This document shows, piece after piece, positions 43,959-52,448 of a stretch of DNA of 56,478 nt (position 1 is its first letter; each line of letters begins with the position of its first letter). Under the pieces are notes generated by a model. It ran no database searches, was not told the origin of the DNA, and saw only the letters and a list, made by a program, of their open reading frames with translations. Position numbers and translations under genes: made by a program. The DNA lies in the NCBI GenBank assembly GCA_905216095.1, contig CAJMSQ010000014.1:1-56478 (forward strand). Direction: 5' to 3'. This stretch comes from an uncultured bacterium (GTDB taxonomy: Bacteria > Bacteroidota > Bacteroidia > Bacteroidales > Bacteroidaceae).

Positions 43959-45293
43959 TTAGATTTGTTTGTTTCTCCATTTCCCGTAGCGCATGTACGT
44001 CCAGGAGAAGGCTATCGCCATGACGCTGTAAACGTACTCGCTCATCCAGCATACGGCCAGCGAGGCACGCATACTGAAGATGACGATGCCGACGAATATC
44101 ATATAGACAAAGAGTGATATGAACTCGAAACAGAGGGCCATCCGCGTGTTCCCCGTTCCCGATACGGCATGGAAGTAAATCTGTGCGGGAATGGTGAGCG
44201 CGTAAGAGCCGATCAGTACGAACAACGGCGCACGCCCGGCCTCGATGAGTGCGGTTTCGTTGGTGAAGAGCGCCAGTACGCTTTCGTTGAACAGGGCCGT
44301 GAGCAGCAATACAGGGGTAAGCAGGAAGAAACCGAGGCGTATGGTGCGGCGCAACATGGGCAGCACGGAGTCCGCCTCACCTTGTCCCATGAGGTTGCTG
44401 ACCAGTGTCGTCGCGGTGGAGGATAGGGCGATGACTGTCATGAAGAAGACGGACGAGATGTTGCGGATGACGTTCGTGACCGCCAGTTCGCGCTCGCCCA
44501 GATGCTCGATGGCCAAAAAGAAAATGAACCAGGTGCTCAGCGAGATGAAGTCCTGAATCATGGTCCACACGCTGATGCCGAGTATGCGTCCGAGCAGGTA
44601 TCCCTTGAACTGCGGCCGTCGGTCCAGCCCGTACTTCCGGTAGTCCGTGTGCCGGCAGGTATAGACGATGAAGAAGAGCATGGAGACACTTTCAGCCAAT
44701 ACGCTGCCCATTGCCGCGCCGGCAATGCCGAATGCCGGCAGTCCGCATTTCCCGAAAATAAGGATATAATTGAACAGGATGTTGCTTGTCACCATCACGA
44801 CCGAGTTGAACGTGAGCATCCGCGTGTTGGTGGTGGCGATGTAGAACGAACGGAACATGATGGCCACGTAAGCGAAGAAGAAACCGAACACGCGCCAGCG
44901 CAGATAGCTGACCGCCGCCGTGCCGACGGCTTCCGACGAGACGATATGCCGCAGCAAGGATGGCGCGAGTGTGGTGGTCAGCACTGCGAGGACCGTGGCC
45001 AGTAACAGCAGAAAGGCCAGACTGTGGTGGAAGATGGTTCCCACCGCCGGATAATTGCCTTCGCCGTTGCGCCGCCCCATGAGAATTTGCGCGCCCGTGC
45101 TGAAGCCCAGGCCTATCATGAATATGGCGATGTAGAATGTGGCGCCTATGGCCGACGCTCCCAGTTCTACCTCGCCGACACGTCCGAGAAAGGCCGCGTC
45201 GGTGATACCCACAAGCTGCTCCATGAGCGCACTCACGAGGATGGGATAGGCAATCTGCCAGATTTGTCCGTAGGTGAATTTCTTGATGGCCAT
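43959..45293 (-). CDS. MATE-family efflux transporter
   Basis: A 444-residue protein with twelve membrane helices in two related halves. The start (IWQIAYPILVSALMEQLVGITDAAFLGRVGEVELGA) is the classical MATE entry with the conserved Asp, and the second half repeats it in part (NLMGQGEADSVLPMLRR). It exports cationic or other small compounds in exchange for Na+ or H+; the substrate is not known. A promoter lies 20 bases upstream. Confidence 0.92.
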   Translation of the reverse strand: MAIKKFTYGQIWQIAYPILVSALMEQLVGITDAAFLGRVGEVELGASAIGATFYIAIFMIGLGFSTGAQILMGRRNGEGNYPAVGTIFHHSLAFLLLLATVLAVLTTTLAPSLLRHIVSSEAVGTAAVSYLRWRVFGFFFAYVAIMFRSFYIATTNTRMLTFNSVVMVTSNILFNYILIFGKCGLPAFGIAGAAMGSVLAESVSMLFFIVYTCRHTDYRKYGLDRRPQFKGYLLGRILGISVWTMIQDFISLSTWFIFFLAIEHLGERELAVTNVIRNISSVFFMTVIALSSTATTLVSNLMGQGEADSVLPMLRRTIRLGFFLLTPVLLLTALFNESVLALFTNETALIEAGRAPLFVLIGSYALTIPAQIYFHAVSGTGNTRMALCFEFISLFVYMIFVGIVIFSMRASLAVCWMSEYVYSVMAIAFSWTYMRYGKWRNKQI

Positions 45294-45312
45294 GTTGTCT
45301 GTTCAGCGCCTG

Positions 45313-45342
45313 CAAAGATACAAAGAATCCTTCAGATACAAG
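45313..45342 (-). promoter_or_regulatory. Promoter of the MATE-GNAT pair
   Basis: Leftward CTTG (45342-45339), 18 bases and TATCTTTG (45320-45313). It lies 20 bases before the start codon, giving a very short leader. Confidence 0.6.
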
Positions 45343-45412
45343 GACTCCTCATGCCCGGTCCGTTCTTCTTTCGGGGACATGCGGCGGAAGAAGAACGGGG
45401 AAGGGCCGTCGG

Positions 45413-46513
45413 TCATACCTTCAGGAAAATCCTGTTGCGGTAGAGAATGTACAGGAAAAGCCAGCAAACGGTGATGTAGCCTATGGTGGAAAGCAGGTAG
45501 TGCATGTTTTCCGGGAACAGGCGTATCGTACCGCCGAATATCGCGGTGGACGTGGCGTTGAAGTCGATGAATACCTGTGCCAGATAGATGGTAATGGAAT
45601 TGACGCCGATGATACGGAAGAAGAAGGTCCACCTTTTCCACCCCAGAACGTCGATGACCCAATAGAACAGGGCAAACAGGCCCACCGACAAGCCGCCTGC
45701 GACGCAGACGAACGAGCTGGTCCACAAGTTCTTGTTCACAGGCATCGCCCCGTCCCATATCCAGCCGACGGCAAGCAACGCTACGGCCGCAATACCCATG
45801 GCCAATGCCGTCCGGTGCCCGCTTCCGGACCGTGCCGACCGGATATATCCGCCCGTCAGGATGCCCAGGATGGCGGTCGTGACGGCCGGTAGCGTGGACA
45901 ACAGGCCTTCCGGGTCGTGCGTCCCGAGGTGTAAGCGTCCCGGTAACAGCAACCGGTCGATTTGTCCTGCGAGCGAGCCTTCCATGGTGTAGGCCCCGCC
46001 GGGCATTGCCGGGAAGGCAGCCAGCAGTATCCAGTATCCCAACAGCAGGGCCACGCCGCAGAGCGCGAGGTTACGGCGGTTCAGGAACACGCTCAGTAGT
46101 GCTGCGAACATCCAAGCCAGTCCGATGCGGCCCAACACGCTGGCATAGCGCAGCTCGTCAAACCGGAACTGCAGCAGACCGTTATAGACCACGCCGAGCA
46201 ACACGAGCGTAAGGCCGCGACGCACGATGCGCCGGCAGATTTCCCCGTCGGTCTTTCCCGCCGAACGCTGTTTTGCGACGGAGAAAGGGAAGGAAACGCC
46301 GGCCATGAACAGGAATAACGGAAAAATCAGGTCGGTGAAGGTGAATCCGTCCCAGGCTGCGTGTCCCATTTGTCCGGCCCACGTCTCGAAAACCGTCCCC
46401 GGAAGCAATGCTCCGAGCGTCCAAAACATGGCGTCGCCGCCCATGATGAAAAACATGTCGAAGCCCCGCAGCGTGTCAAGCGATTGCAGGCGTCCTTTGG
46501 TGGTAGTTTCCAT
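45413..46513 (-). CDS. DUF5009 / NagX-like membrane acyltransferase
   Basis: A 366-residue protein with about ten membrane helices. LQSLDTLRGFDMFFIMGGDAMFW and FTFTDLIFPLFLFMAGVSFPFS are typical of the family related to lysosomal heparan-alpha-glucosaminide N-acetyltransferase. The Asp after the first Arg-Gly and the His/Asp loops (QMGHAAWDGF) fit transfer of acetyl groups through the membrane. In Bacteroidales such genes often lie near amino-sugar enzymes, as here with the GH109-like and ROK genes. Substrate is inferred to be an amino sugar. No clear promoter in the 144 bases upstream, which hold the hairpin of the preceding gene. Confidence 0.8.
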   Translation of the reverse strand: METTTKGRLQSLDTLRGFDMFFIMGGDAMFWTLGALLPGTVFETWAGQMGHAAWDGFTFTDLIFPLFLFMAGVSFPFSVAKQRSAGKTDGEICRRIVRRGLTLVLLGVVYNGLLQFRFDELRYASVLGRIGLAWMFAALLSVFLNRRNLALCGVALLLGYWILLAAFPAMPGGAYTMEGSLAGQIDRLLLPGRLHLGTHDPEGLLSTLPAVTTAILGILTGGYIRSARSGSGHRTALAMGIAAVALLAVGWIWDGAMPVNKNLWTSSFVCVAGGLSVGLFALFYWVIDVLGWKRWTFFFRIIGVNSITIYLAQVFIDFNATSTAIFGGTIRLFPENMHYLLSTIGYITVCWLFLYILYRNRIFLKV

Positions 46514-46581
46514 GCTTTATATATAATAGGTGTGATGAAAACCGTCGGCGTGTGGTTGCCGAAGCCGGTCGAGAGATGCGG

Positions 46582-46625
46582 AAAGCCGCAGACCGACACG
46601 TCTTACGGGTGCGGCCTGCGGCTTT
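46582..46625 (-). terminator. Hairpin after the GH109-like gene
   Basis: AAAGCCGCAG (46582-46591) pairs with CTGCGGCTTT (46616-46625). It begins 33 bases after the stop codon. Confidence 0.65.
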
Positions 46626-46657
46626 TCGTAGATTAAGGTCGGATGATGTCCGACATG

Positions 46658-48319
46658 TTATTTTTTCTTTGCCGATACGGCTTTCGTTATCTTCTTCTTG
46701 GCCTGGATGACGGCTTTGTCGTAGGTCGCTTTGGCCTTTACCTTCGATTTTGCGTCAGCCTTTTTCATTCCGTCATAGAGGTTCCAGATGTCAAGTGCCT
46801 TGACGGCATCCTTCTGTGCGGCGGTGTAGGCGGCGGCAGCGTTTTCGACAGCCTTTTCCTCATCGGCGGGAGCGTAGGCGTGCTTGTAGCCCTTCACGTC
46901 GTTCCAGTGTCCGCGCGTGAAGTCGGGGAAAGTGACGGCAGCGCAGTTGTTGTCCATCGAGAGCGTACCGAGCTCGGCCAGACAACACCATTCGGCCAGG
47001 TCATAAACGTCCATGTCGAGCGGCAGACCGTTCTGCAGGCAGTAAACCATACGGGCATCCATGAAGAAGTCCATACCACCGTGTCCGCCCACCTTGGCAG
47101 CCATTTCGCCGTACTTCTTGATGATCGGGTGACGGTATTTCTCGCGCAGCGCATTCATCTCTTCGGCCGGCATGAAACCGTGAGAGCTGAGATTGTCTAC
47201 TTTCGGCGCGTGTCCGGTGGCCTTGAGCTGGGCGGCGTCTACGGCAATGCCTTCGACGGGATACTTGTTGGCGAAGCCTTTCGTACCGGTGAGCTGGTAC
47301 AGGCGGTTGTAAGGCTGCGGGTTCATCACGTTGTGCTGGATTTCGACCACCTTGCCGTTAGCGGTGCGCATGAGTGTGGTGGTGTGGTCGCCGTTGCGGT
47401 ATTCCTTGCAGGGCTTTCCGGTTTTCTTCTCCACGTATTCCTTGCCGTGTACCGACTTGGTGTCCATTGCCACGAGGGTGGTGAATCGGTCTCCGCGGTG
47501 GATGTCGAGCACCTGTGCCACAGGGCCGAGGCCGTGGGTGGCATATACGTCGCCGCGGTTCTCCTTGTTGTACTTCATACGCCAGCCGAGCTTGTCGGGG
47601 TCGTTGGACGGGTTGCTCCAGTAATAGCCCCAGAAGTCGTCAAGATTGTGGATGTAGGCACCCTGTGCGCGGATGACCTCGCCGAAGACCCCGTGCTGTG
47701 CCATGTTGAGGGCATCCAGCTCGAACCAGTCGTAGCAGCAGTTTTCGAGAATCATGCAATGCTTGCGCATCTTCTCCGAGAGGTTGATGAGTTCCCAGCA
47801 TTGTTCGAGGTTCATGGCCGAAGGCACTTCGATGGCCGTGTGCTTGCCGTTCTCCAATGCGCATTTGGCTACGGGGAAGTGGTGGTCCCAGTCGGTGGCC
47901 ACGTACACCAGGTCGATGTCGGGGCGTTTGCAAAGTTCTTCATAGCCTTTCTCGCCCGAGTAGATGGCGGCGGGCAACAGTCCTGCCTTTTTCAGGTATC
48001 CCTGGCAGCGTTCCGCGCGTTCGGCTTCATAGTCGCACAGCGCGACAATCTCCACACCGGGGATGTAAGTGAAGCGTTCGACCGCACCGGGACCGCGCAT
48101 ACCGAGACCAACGAAGGCCACGCGCACCGTCTGTATCTTGTCGGTCTTGAGGCCGAGCACGTGTTGCTGGCCGGCCGGGCGGGCGGGAGTGTCCACGACG
48201 ATGGTACCTTTGTCCCAATGCCATTTTGTAGAAGGTGAGAGCGACTGGGCCGCAGCCGGCGTGGCGCTCATGATTCCGACGGCCATGAAAGCCGCGGCTA
48301 AAACTTTGTTTAGTTTCAT
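46658..48319 (-). CDS. GH109-type glycosidase of the Gfo/Idh/MocA fold
   Basis: A 553-residue protein. The start at 48319 gives a signal peptide (VLAAAFMAVGIMSATPAAAQ); an upstream frame is rejected because the promoter lies between. The Rossmann domain (VAFVGLGMRGPGAVERF, VEIVALCD) binds NAD+, and EVPSAMNLEQCWEL and the HGGMDFFMDARMVYCL region match GH109 enzymes. GH109 cleaves alpha-N-acetylgalactosamine by an NAD-dependent redox route. The last 80 residues are rich in Ala and Lys (KSKVKAKATYDKAV) and probably helical, an addition not part of the family core. A periplasmic role on mucin-type or blood-group glycans is likely. Confidence 0.85.
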   Translation of the reverse strand: MKLNKVLAAAFMAVGIMSATPAAAQSLSPSTKWHWDKGTIVVDTPARPAGQQHVLGLKTDKIQTVRVAFVGLGMRGPGAVERFTYIPGVEIVALCDYEAERAERCQGYLKKAGLLPAAIYSGEKGYEELCKRPDIDLVYVATDWDHHFPVAKCALENGKHTAIEVPSAMNLEQCWELINLSEKMRKHCMILENCCYDWFELDALNMAQHGVFGEVIRAQGAYIHNLDDFWGYYWSNPSNDPDKLGWRMKYNKENRGDVYATHGLGPVAQVLDIHRGDRFTTLVAMDTKSVHGKEYVEKKTGKPCKEYRNGDHTTTLMRTANGKVVEIQHNVMNPQPYNRLYQLTGTKGFANKYPVEGIAVDAAQLKATGHAPKVDNLSSHGFMPAEEMNALREKYRHPIIKKYGEMAAKVGGHGGMDFFMDARMVYCLQNGLPLDMDVYDLAEWCCLAELGTLSMDNNCAAVTFPDFTRGHWNDVKGYKHAYAPADEEKAVENAAAAYTAAQKDAVKALDIWNLYDGMKKADAKSKVKAKATYDKAVIQAKKKITKAVSAKKK

Positions 48320-48378
48320 GGAAATAGGTTTTAGATGTTTAAGTATGTTTTTTATTTTGTTTTTCACGGTTGTGGCAG

Positions 48379-48412
48379 CAAAGATAAGCAAAAAAAGTAA
48401 AAGCGGACCAAA
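48379..48412 (-). promoter_or_regulatory. Promoter of the GH109-like gene
   Basis: Leftward TTTG (48412-48409), 22 bases and TATCTTTG (48386-48379). The leader would be about 55 bases. Confidence 0.6.
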
Positions 48413-48484
48413 CATCCGGCAAAAAAGCCTTGCGCCGGGATGTCGCGGATGCCTTTCGCTTGCTTTTCGCCCGAATATCCCTAA

Positions 48485-48520
48485 ACCGGACAGGCGCCTT
48501 ATCGGCAGATCCTGTCCGGT
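48485..48520 (-). terminator. Hairpin after the ROK gene
   Basis: ACCGGACAGG (48485-48494) pairs with CCTGTCCGGT (48511-48520). It begins 88 bases after the ROK stop. The remaining part of the 289-base gap shows no gene. Confidence 0.6.
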
Positions 48521-48608
48521 CAGGGGTATTAAGAATCATATATTCTGTTTTTTTGCCTCGACTGTTTCGTCTCATGTCCCGACGGAACGACGTATCCGCC
48601 TGCCTGTG

Positions 48609-49577
48609 TCATTCCCAGCCCAGTGCGCTGGCGCCGAGTACGGCCGCCTCGCTGCCGTTGAGCGATGAAACGAGCAGTTTGGCTTCGGTCTTGAAGCAGC
48701 GGAGCACATTTGCCTCGTAGGCCCTGCGGAGCGGTTCCATCAGGTAGTCGCCTGCCTTGGTCAGTCCGCCGAAGAAGATGAATGCCTCGGGCGTGTTGAA
48801 AGTGGCGAAGTCGGCGCAGGCCTCGCCGAGCATCCGTCCCGTGCGCTCGAATATCTCGAGAGCCAGCTTGTCTCCCTTTTCGGCGGCGAGGAATACGTCG
48901 TAGGACGTGATGTCTGCGGGGTTCATGTCGCGCAGCGGGCTGGGTGCGGACGACTGTTCCAGCACTTCGCGTGCGGTGCGTGCCACGCCGGTGGCCGAGC
49001 AGTAGGTTTCGAGGCATCCGCGTCCGCCGCAACCGCAAGGACGTGCGTTGGGCGAGCGGTCGAACTTGACGTGTCCCAGCTCACCCGCAAAGCCGTCGCT
49101 GCCGTATACCACTTTGCCATCGACCACGATGCCGCTGCCGACGCCCGTGCCGAGCGTTATCATGATGAAGTTCTTCATGCCGCGTGCGGCGCCGTAGGTC
49201 ATTTCTCCCATGGCGGCGGCATTGGCGTCGTTGGTGACGCGCACCGGTATGCCGAGCGCTTCCTCGAAGAGCTGTGCTATGGGTACGATGCCTTTCCATA
49301 CCAGATTGGCCGCGTGTTCTATGTTTCCGGTGTAATAGTTGCCTTGTGGCGCACCGATGCCCATGCCCCTTACCTGCTCGATGCCTCCTACGAGGTCGAG
49401 TGCGGGCTGCAACGCTTCGACGGCAGCCTTTACGTAGTCGTGTATGTCGGGATAGGCGTTTGTCTTGATGGCGGTCTGCGCTTTTATCGTGCCGCGCTGG
49501 TCTACTATGCCGAAGATAGAGTTGGTTCCGCCCATGTCAAGTCCGATGACATAAGGCTTTTCTGCATTCAGTTCCAT
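48609..49577 (-). CDS. ROK-family sugar kinase
   Basis: A 322-residue ROK protein. The ATP-binding start is VIGLDMGGTNSIFGIVD, and the zinc motif is HVKFDRSPNARPCGCGGRGCLETYCS with its three Cys residues. TLGTGVGSGIVVDGKVVYG contains the second phosphate loop. There is no DNA-binding domain, so it is a kinase rather than a repressor. Glucose, N-acetylglucosamine and N-acetylmannosamine are known substrates in the family; which one is used here is not clear. The start at 49577 is chosen because the -7 element lies upstream of it and rules out an earlier ATG. Confidence 0.92.
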   Translation of the reverse strand: MELNAEKPYVIGLDMGGTNSIFGIVDQRGTIKAQTAIKTNAYPDIHDYVKAAVEALQPALDLVGGIEQVRGMGIGAPQGNYYTGNIEHAANLVWKGIVPIAQLFEEALGIPVRVTNDANAAAMGEMTYGAARGMKNFIMITLGTGVGSGIVVDGKVVYGSDGFAGELGHVKFDRSPNARPCGCGGRGCLETYCSATGVARTAREVLEQSSAPSPLRDMNPADITSYDVFLAAEKGDKLALEIFERTGRMLGEACADFATFNTPEAFIFFGGLTKAGDYLMEPLRRAYEANVLRCFKTEAKLLVSSLNGSEAAVLGASALGWE

Positions 49578-49619
49578 GATAGTATGATTTAAGTGTTTTG
49601 AATTTGCTGTATTGTCCGA

Positions 49620-49627
49620 CAAATTTA
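49620..49627 (-). promoter_or_regulatory. -7 element of the ROK gene
   Basis: Leftward TAAATTTG, 42 bases before the start codon. No -33 partner is clear. Confidence 0.45.
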
Positions 49628-49813
49628 TGGATTATATTTCAATTCGCTTGATTCGCAGGGAGATTTTTTTGTCCGTGCCGCCTTTTGCCCGTACCGGTAA
49701 CGGGCTTTCGGGGCTTCCGGAAGTCTCTTTCCGTCCTCGTCGTCGCGGTGCCGTCGTGTTCCGGCCGGTCGTCCGAAGAATGACCGGCGGCGATTTTAAC
49801 AGTTGCCTTGCGG

Positions 49814-50150
49814 TGATTTAACACTTCTTGCTTTCGGGCGGAAAAAGTTGTATCTTTGTGATAAGGAAAAGGGAGGGACGGCCGCGGCCGCCCTTTTTTC
49901 GTGAAAAAAGCCCTGCTTCCGTGCGAAAATAGCTTTGGGGAAGTTTTTCCTACATGTGCATGTAAAAATTTTTAGGCTGCTTGTAGGATTTTTTATCCCT
50001 ATTCCGGACAGGAAAAACACTATTTCGCGAAAAAGATAGTTGTCGTTTACGCAATTCCGGCCGGCGGGAAAAGTTAAAAATGTTAATGTTTTGGGATAGA
50101 AGATGACGGTTTCAATTCCGTAGGCGCGGAAAAGCCACTGCGTGGCTGGC
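49814..50150 (+). ncRNA. Intergenic composite element, copy 4 (predicted non-coding RNA)
   Basis: The gap 49578-50239 is mostly this element. It reads GATTTAACACTTCTTGC, CTTG (49827-49830), 20 bases, TATCTTTG (49851-49858), a GC hairpin (49875-49893, core CGGCCGCGGCCG) followed by six T's, CCTACATGTGCATGT with a TGTAGG partner 20-odd bases on, GTTAAAAATGTTAATG near 50076-50091 and GCCACTGCGTGGC at 50134-50146. It is closest to copy 3. It points towards the LysE gene, whose start is about 90 bases further. The 49640-49813 stretch before it has no recognised signal. Confidence 0.7.
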
Positions 50151-50239
50151 GGCCCAATAAGCCCAATAAGCCGTGAGCGTACAAAAAAATGATATAAAAT
50201 TTCTCCTTCTCGTAAAAAAGTACGAATTTTGCACCTAAG

Positions 50240-50920
50240 ATGGAGATTACGGCATACATAGCAAGTCTGCTTGTTTCTATGATGAAAGGAATCGTTATCG
50301 GCATGGTGGCGTCAGCTCCCATGGGGCCGGTGGGCGTTCTCTGTATTCGCCGTACGATTAAGAAAGGTCGCATTTACGGCATCGTTACGGGTGCGGGCGC
50401 CGCTCTCAGCGATATTATCTACGCATTGCTGACGGGCTTCGGCATGTCCCTTATCACGACGGTCAGTCAGCCGAGGAACATCTTTTTCATGAAGCTGATA
50501 GGTTGCGTCATGCTGCTGGCGTTCGGTGTGTACATGTATCGCACGGGGCCGCGGGCCAAGATGCGTCCGGAGTCGAATACGAAAGGGACGCTGTTTCGCA
50601 ATTTCCTGACGTCGTTCATCATAACGCTTTGCAATCCGGTCATCATATTTCTTTTCCTGGCCCTGTTCAACATGATGGCCCCCTTTGCCACCGCTTCCGG
50701 AAATCCGGTGGAGATGCTCGTGGGGTATAGTTCCATAGTGGTGGGCGCCATGCTGTGGTGGCTGGGGCTTACTTATGTCATCAACAAGATGAGCAGGACT
50801 TTCAGCGAGAAGGGCGTGCAGCGCATCAATCGCTTCATCGGCGTTCTGGTTATGGCGATTTCTGTCATTTATGCCGTACTGACGCTGTGTGGCATATCGG
50901 TCATCGCGACCGAGGCGTAG
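50240..50920 (+). CDS. LysE/RhtB-family exporter
   Basis: A 226-residue protein with six membrane helices. GMVASAPMGPVGVLCIRRTIKKGR is the conserved first-loop motif of the LysE superfamily, and FIITLCNPVIIFLFLALF is the second, with the conserved Asn-Pro. It should export amino acids or similar solutes; the substrate is unknown. The DUF4924 gene follows after 35 bases, and both are probably in one transcript. Confidence 0.9.
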   Translation: MEITAYIASLLVSMMKGIVIGMVASAPMGPVGVLCIRRTIKKGRIYGIVTGAGAALSDIIYALLTGFGMSLITTVSQPRNIFFMKLIGCVMLLAFGVYMYRTGPRAKMRPESNTKGTLFRNFLTSFIITLCNPVIIFLFLALFNMMAPFATASGNPVEMLVGYSSIVVGAMLWWLGLTYVINKMSRTFSEKGVQRINRFIGVLVMAISVIYAVLTLCGISVIATEA

Positions 50921-50955
50921 CGGGACTTTCTACTTGTATCCTTTGATTTCAGACC

Positions 50956-51501
50956 ATGATAATAGCAGACAAATTGCGGAAGACGAACAGGGCGGAGTAT
51001 CTGCTCTATCTGTGGCAGGTGGAAGACATCCTGCGTGTCTACGGCTGTGATGCCGAGCGGCTGAAGACCGAATATCTGTCGCGTTTCAAGGTGTCGGACG
51101 AGGTGGCCTCGGCCATGGAACAATGGTATGCCGACCTGTGTGACATGATGCACGCCGAGGGGGTGATGGAGAAAGGGCATCTGCAACTGAGCAAGAACGT
51201 CCTACAGGAACTTTCCGACCTTCATGCCCGACTTCTGGCCTCTTCGCGCTTTCCTTATTACCGGGAGATGTATTACAAGGTATTGCCTTATGTCGTGGAA
51301 CTGAGGAGTAAGGGCGGCGACAATTCCGCTTCGGAACTGGAAAGTTGTTTCGATGCCCTCTATGGCGTGTTACTGTTGCGCCTGCAAGGCAAGAAGGTGA
51401 CACCGGAAACGGAACGGGCCGCCAAAGACATCACCACGTTGCTCGGACAACTGTCCGATTATTATTTCCGTGACAGGGAGTGTCCCCTTGAACTGGACTG
51501 A
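50956..51501 (+). CDS. DUF4924 family protein
   Basis: A 181-residue soluble, mostly helical protein. The start MIIADKLRKTNRAEYLLYLW is characteristic of this Bacteroidetes family of unknown function. No catalytic motif and no signal peptide are seen. It sits between the LysE and DedA genes; no functional link is evident. Confidence 0.8.
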   Translation: MIIADKLRKTNRAEYLLYLWQVEDILRVYGCDAERLKTEYLSRFKVSDEVASAMEQWYADLCDMMHAEGVMEKGHLQLSKNVLQELSDLHARLLASSRFPYYREMYYKVLPYVVELRSKGGDNSASELESCFDALYGVLLLRLQGKKVTPETERAAKDITTLLGQLSDYYFRDRECPLELD

Positions 51502-51661
51502 GGAAACGAAGGTTCGGATTTTGGATATGCTTGTGTGCGTTTGCGACAGCACTGCCGGACACATTCCTGTGAGGGGATGCCGTTACATGGGATTTCCCTG
51601 CGGGGAGGCGGCGCATGAATGTACAAAAGAACTTTTACACATTATATATATATAAAGAAAA

Positions 51662-52297
51662 ATGGATTCTGCAGAATTGTTTCGCTGGGTGCTTGAAAAC
51701 CTGAACTACTGGGTCGTTACGCTTTTCATGGCGATAGAGAGCTCCTTTATTCCTTTTCCATCCGAGGTAGTGGTTCCTCCCGCCGCGTGGAAGGCCATGA
51801 CGGATGACGCGATGAATATATTTCTGGTGGTGGTCTTCGCTACGGTCGGTGCCGACTTGGGTGCGCTCATCAACTATTATCTTTCGCGTTGGTTGGGCCG
51901 TCCCTTGATTTACAGGTTTGCGGGTAGCCGCATCGGGCACATGCTTCTGATAGACGAGGAAAAGGTGCGCAAGGCCGAGGACTATTTCCGCGAGCACGGG
52001 GCCGCTTCGACCTTCTTCGGCCGCCTCATTCCTGCCGTCCGGCAGCTCATCAGCATTCCCGCAGGTTTGTCCCGCATGAAAGTGAGCACGTTCCTGCTCT
52101 ATACCACCCTGGGGGCGGGAGTATGGAACTGCATTCTTGCCTTGATTGGTTACTGCATTTATCGCTTTACTGACCTCAAGACGACCAATGACGTCTATCT
52201 GCTGGCGCAACAATACAGTCACGAAATCGGTTATGTGCTGTTGGGGCTGGCCGTCGTGGTGGTTGGCATCCTTATCTATAAAGGTGTGAGGAAATAA
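51662..52297 (+). CDS. DedA / VTT-domain membrane protein
   Basis: A 211-residue DedA family protein. ESSFIPFPSEVVVPPAAWKA is the conserved re-entrant helix with its acidic residue, and the second motif is TFFGRLIPAVRQLISIPAGLSRM with the essential arginines. Recent work assigns this family to undecaprenyl-phosphate or phospholipid movement between leaflets. It begins 160 bases after the DUF4924 gene; this gap ends in a TATATATA run just before the start codon. A strong terminator follows. Confidence 0.93.
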   Translation: MDSAELFRWVLENLNYWVVTLFMAIESSFIPFPSEVVVPPAAWKAMTDDAMNIFLVVVFATVGADLGALINYYLSRWLGRPLIYRFAGSRIGHMLLIDEEKVRKAEDYFREHGAASTFFGRLIPAVRQLISIPAGLSRMKVSTFLLYTTLGAGVWNCILALIGYCIYRFTDLKTTNDVYLLAQQYSHEIGYVLLGLAVVVVGILIYKGVRK

Positions 52298-52330
52298 CGG
52301 GACGATGTGGTAAAATGATGCGATGATAAT

Positions 52331-52384
52331 AACAGGCGGAACAGGTTCGCGCTTTTATGCCGGGCCTGTTCCGCCTGTTTTTTT
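52331..52384 (+). terminator. Terminator after the DedA gene
   Basis: A perfect 15-bp stem (AACAGGCGGAACAGG at 52331-52345 with CCTGTTCCGCCTGTT at 52365-52379) runs into seven T's. It may also serve the convergent GH2 gene. Confidence 0.9.
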
Positions 52385-52448
52385 GCCTTGCCGCTTTCTC
52401 GGAATGCAGCCCCTTGCGTCGGCTGCGTGCAGGTAGGGGCGGCTTTCC

